Of a stretch of 14,561 bases of DNA, positions 14,554-14,561 are shown piece by piece. Each line of letters opens with the position of its first letter. Position 1 is the stretch's first letter. Both the position numbers and the translations under genes were made by a program. The DNA comes from Ga0074130 sp035565355 (GTDB lineage Bacteria; Pseudomonadota; Gammaproteobacteria; Burkholderiales; Rhodocyclaceae). The stretch lies in contig DATMSM010000002.1 in NCBI GenBank assembly GCA_035565355.1, positions 1 to 14,561 of the forward strand. The letters run 5' to 3'. The notes beneath the pieces were generated by a model. The model was not told the DNA's origin and made no database searches. It saw only the letters and a list, made by a program, of their open reading frames with translations.

Positions 14554-14561
14554 ATGGAAAT
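14554..14561 (+). CDS. possible start of a gene running off the right edge
   Basis: ATG at 14554-14556 is preceded by GGAA (14544-14547) with six bases between, a fair ribosome site, and by a GATAAT at 14508-14513 that could be a -10 box. Only two full codons are in the window, so neither the product nor the reality of the gene can be judged. Confidence 0.3.

Overview
The window reads as ordinary chromosome of a high-GC, motile, Gram-negative betaproteobacterium. The evidence is a flagellar-type chemoreceptor with a sigma-54 promoter, a PEP-CTERM surface protein, a YbbP-type FtsX permease, and an RF2 gene with the classical +1 frameshift. A Neisseriales-like lineage is my guess; nothing here proves the genus. 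I see no insertion sequence, prophage, CRISPR array, tRNA or rRNA.

Layout. 1-2091 (+): 3' part of an FtsX/YbbP-like permease, followed by a possible terminator. 2231-2246: near-perfect sigma-54 promoter driving a methyl-accepting chemotaxis protein (2283-4421, +) of unusual topology. 4568-5524 (+): a D-2-hydroxyacid dehydrogenase (glycerate dehydrogenase type, hprA), enclosed by two near-identical hairpins. 5526-5662: a hairpin-dense convergent junction. 5641-9711 (-): a tight operon read right to left, prfB - moaA - mobA - moeA. It encodes RF2 and three molybdenum-cofactor steps: GTP cyclisation, guanylylation, and molybdate insertion. 9712-9944: divergent control region. 9945-13035 (+): a two-gene unit of a soluble NIT-type (nitrate/nitrite-sensing-like) protein and a PAS-PAS-GGDEF-EAL cyclic-di-GMP enzyme. 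13036-13237: a convergent junction with a 39-bp near-perfect palindrome. 13238-13948 (-): a PEP-CTERM exported protein. 13949-14553: about 600 bases without a convincing gene, ending in a terminator-like hairpin and a possible start codon of a gene running off the right edge.

How the genes may work together. The Moco genes would support molybdoenzymes such as nitrate reductase. The NIT protein plus the GGDEF-EAL enzyme could turn a nitrate/nitrite-like signal into a cyclic-di-GMP change, and the neighbouring PEP-CTERM protein belongs to a class tied to exopolysaccharide and biofilm or floc surfaces. This link rests on domain knowledge and proximity only.

The points most worth checking are the NIT/GGDEF-EAL pair, the chemoreceptor whose sensor lies before its only membrane hairpin, and the long perfect palindromes without U-tracts at both convergent junctions, one of which mirrors the last codons of moeA.
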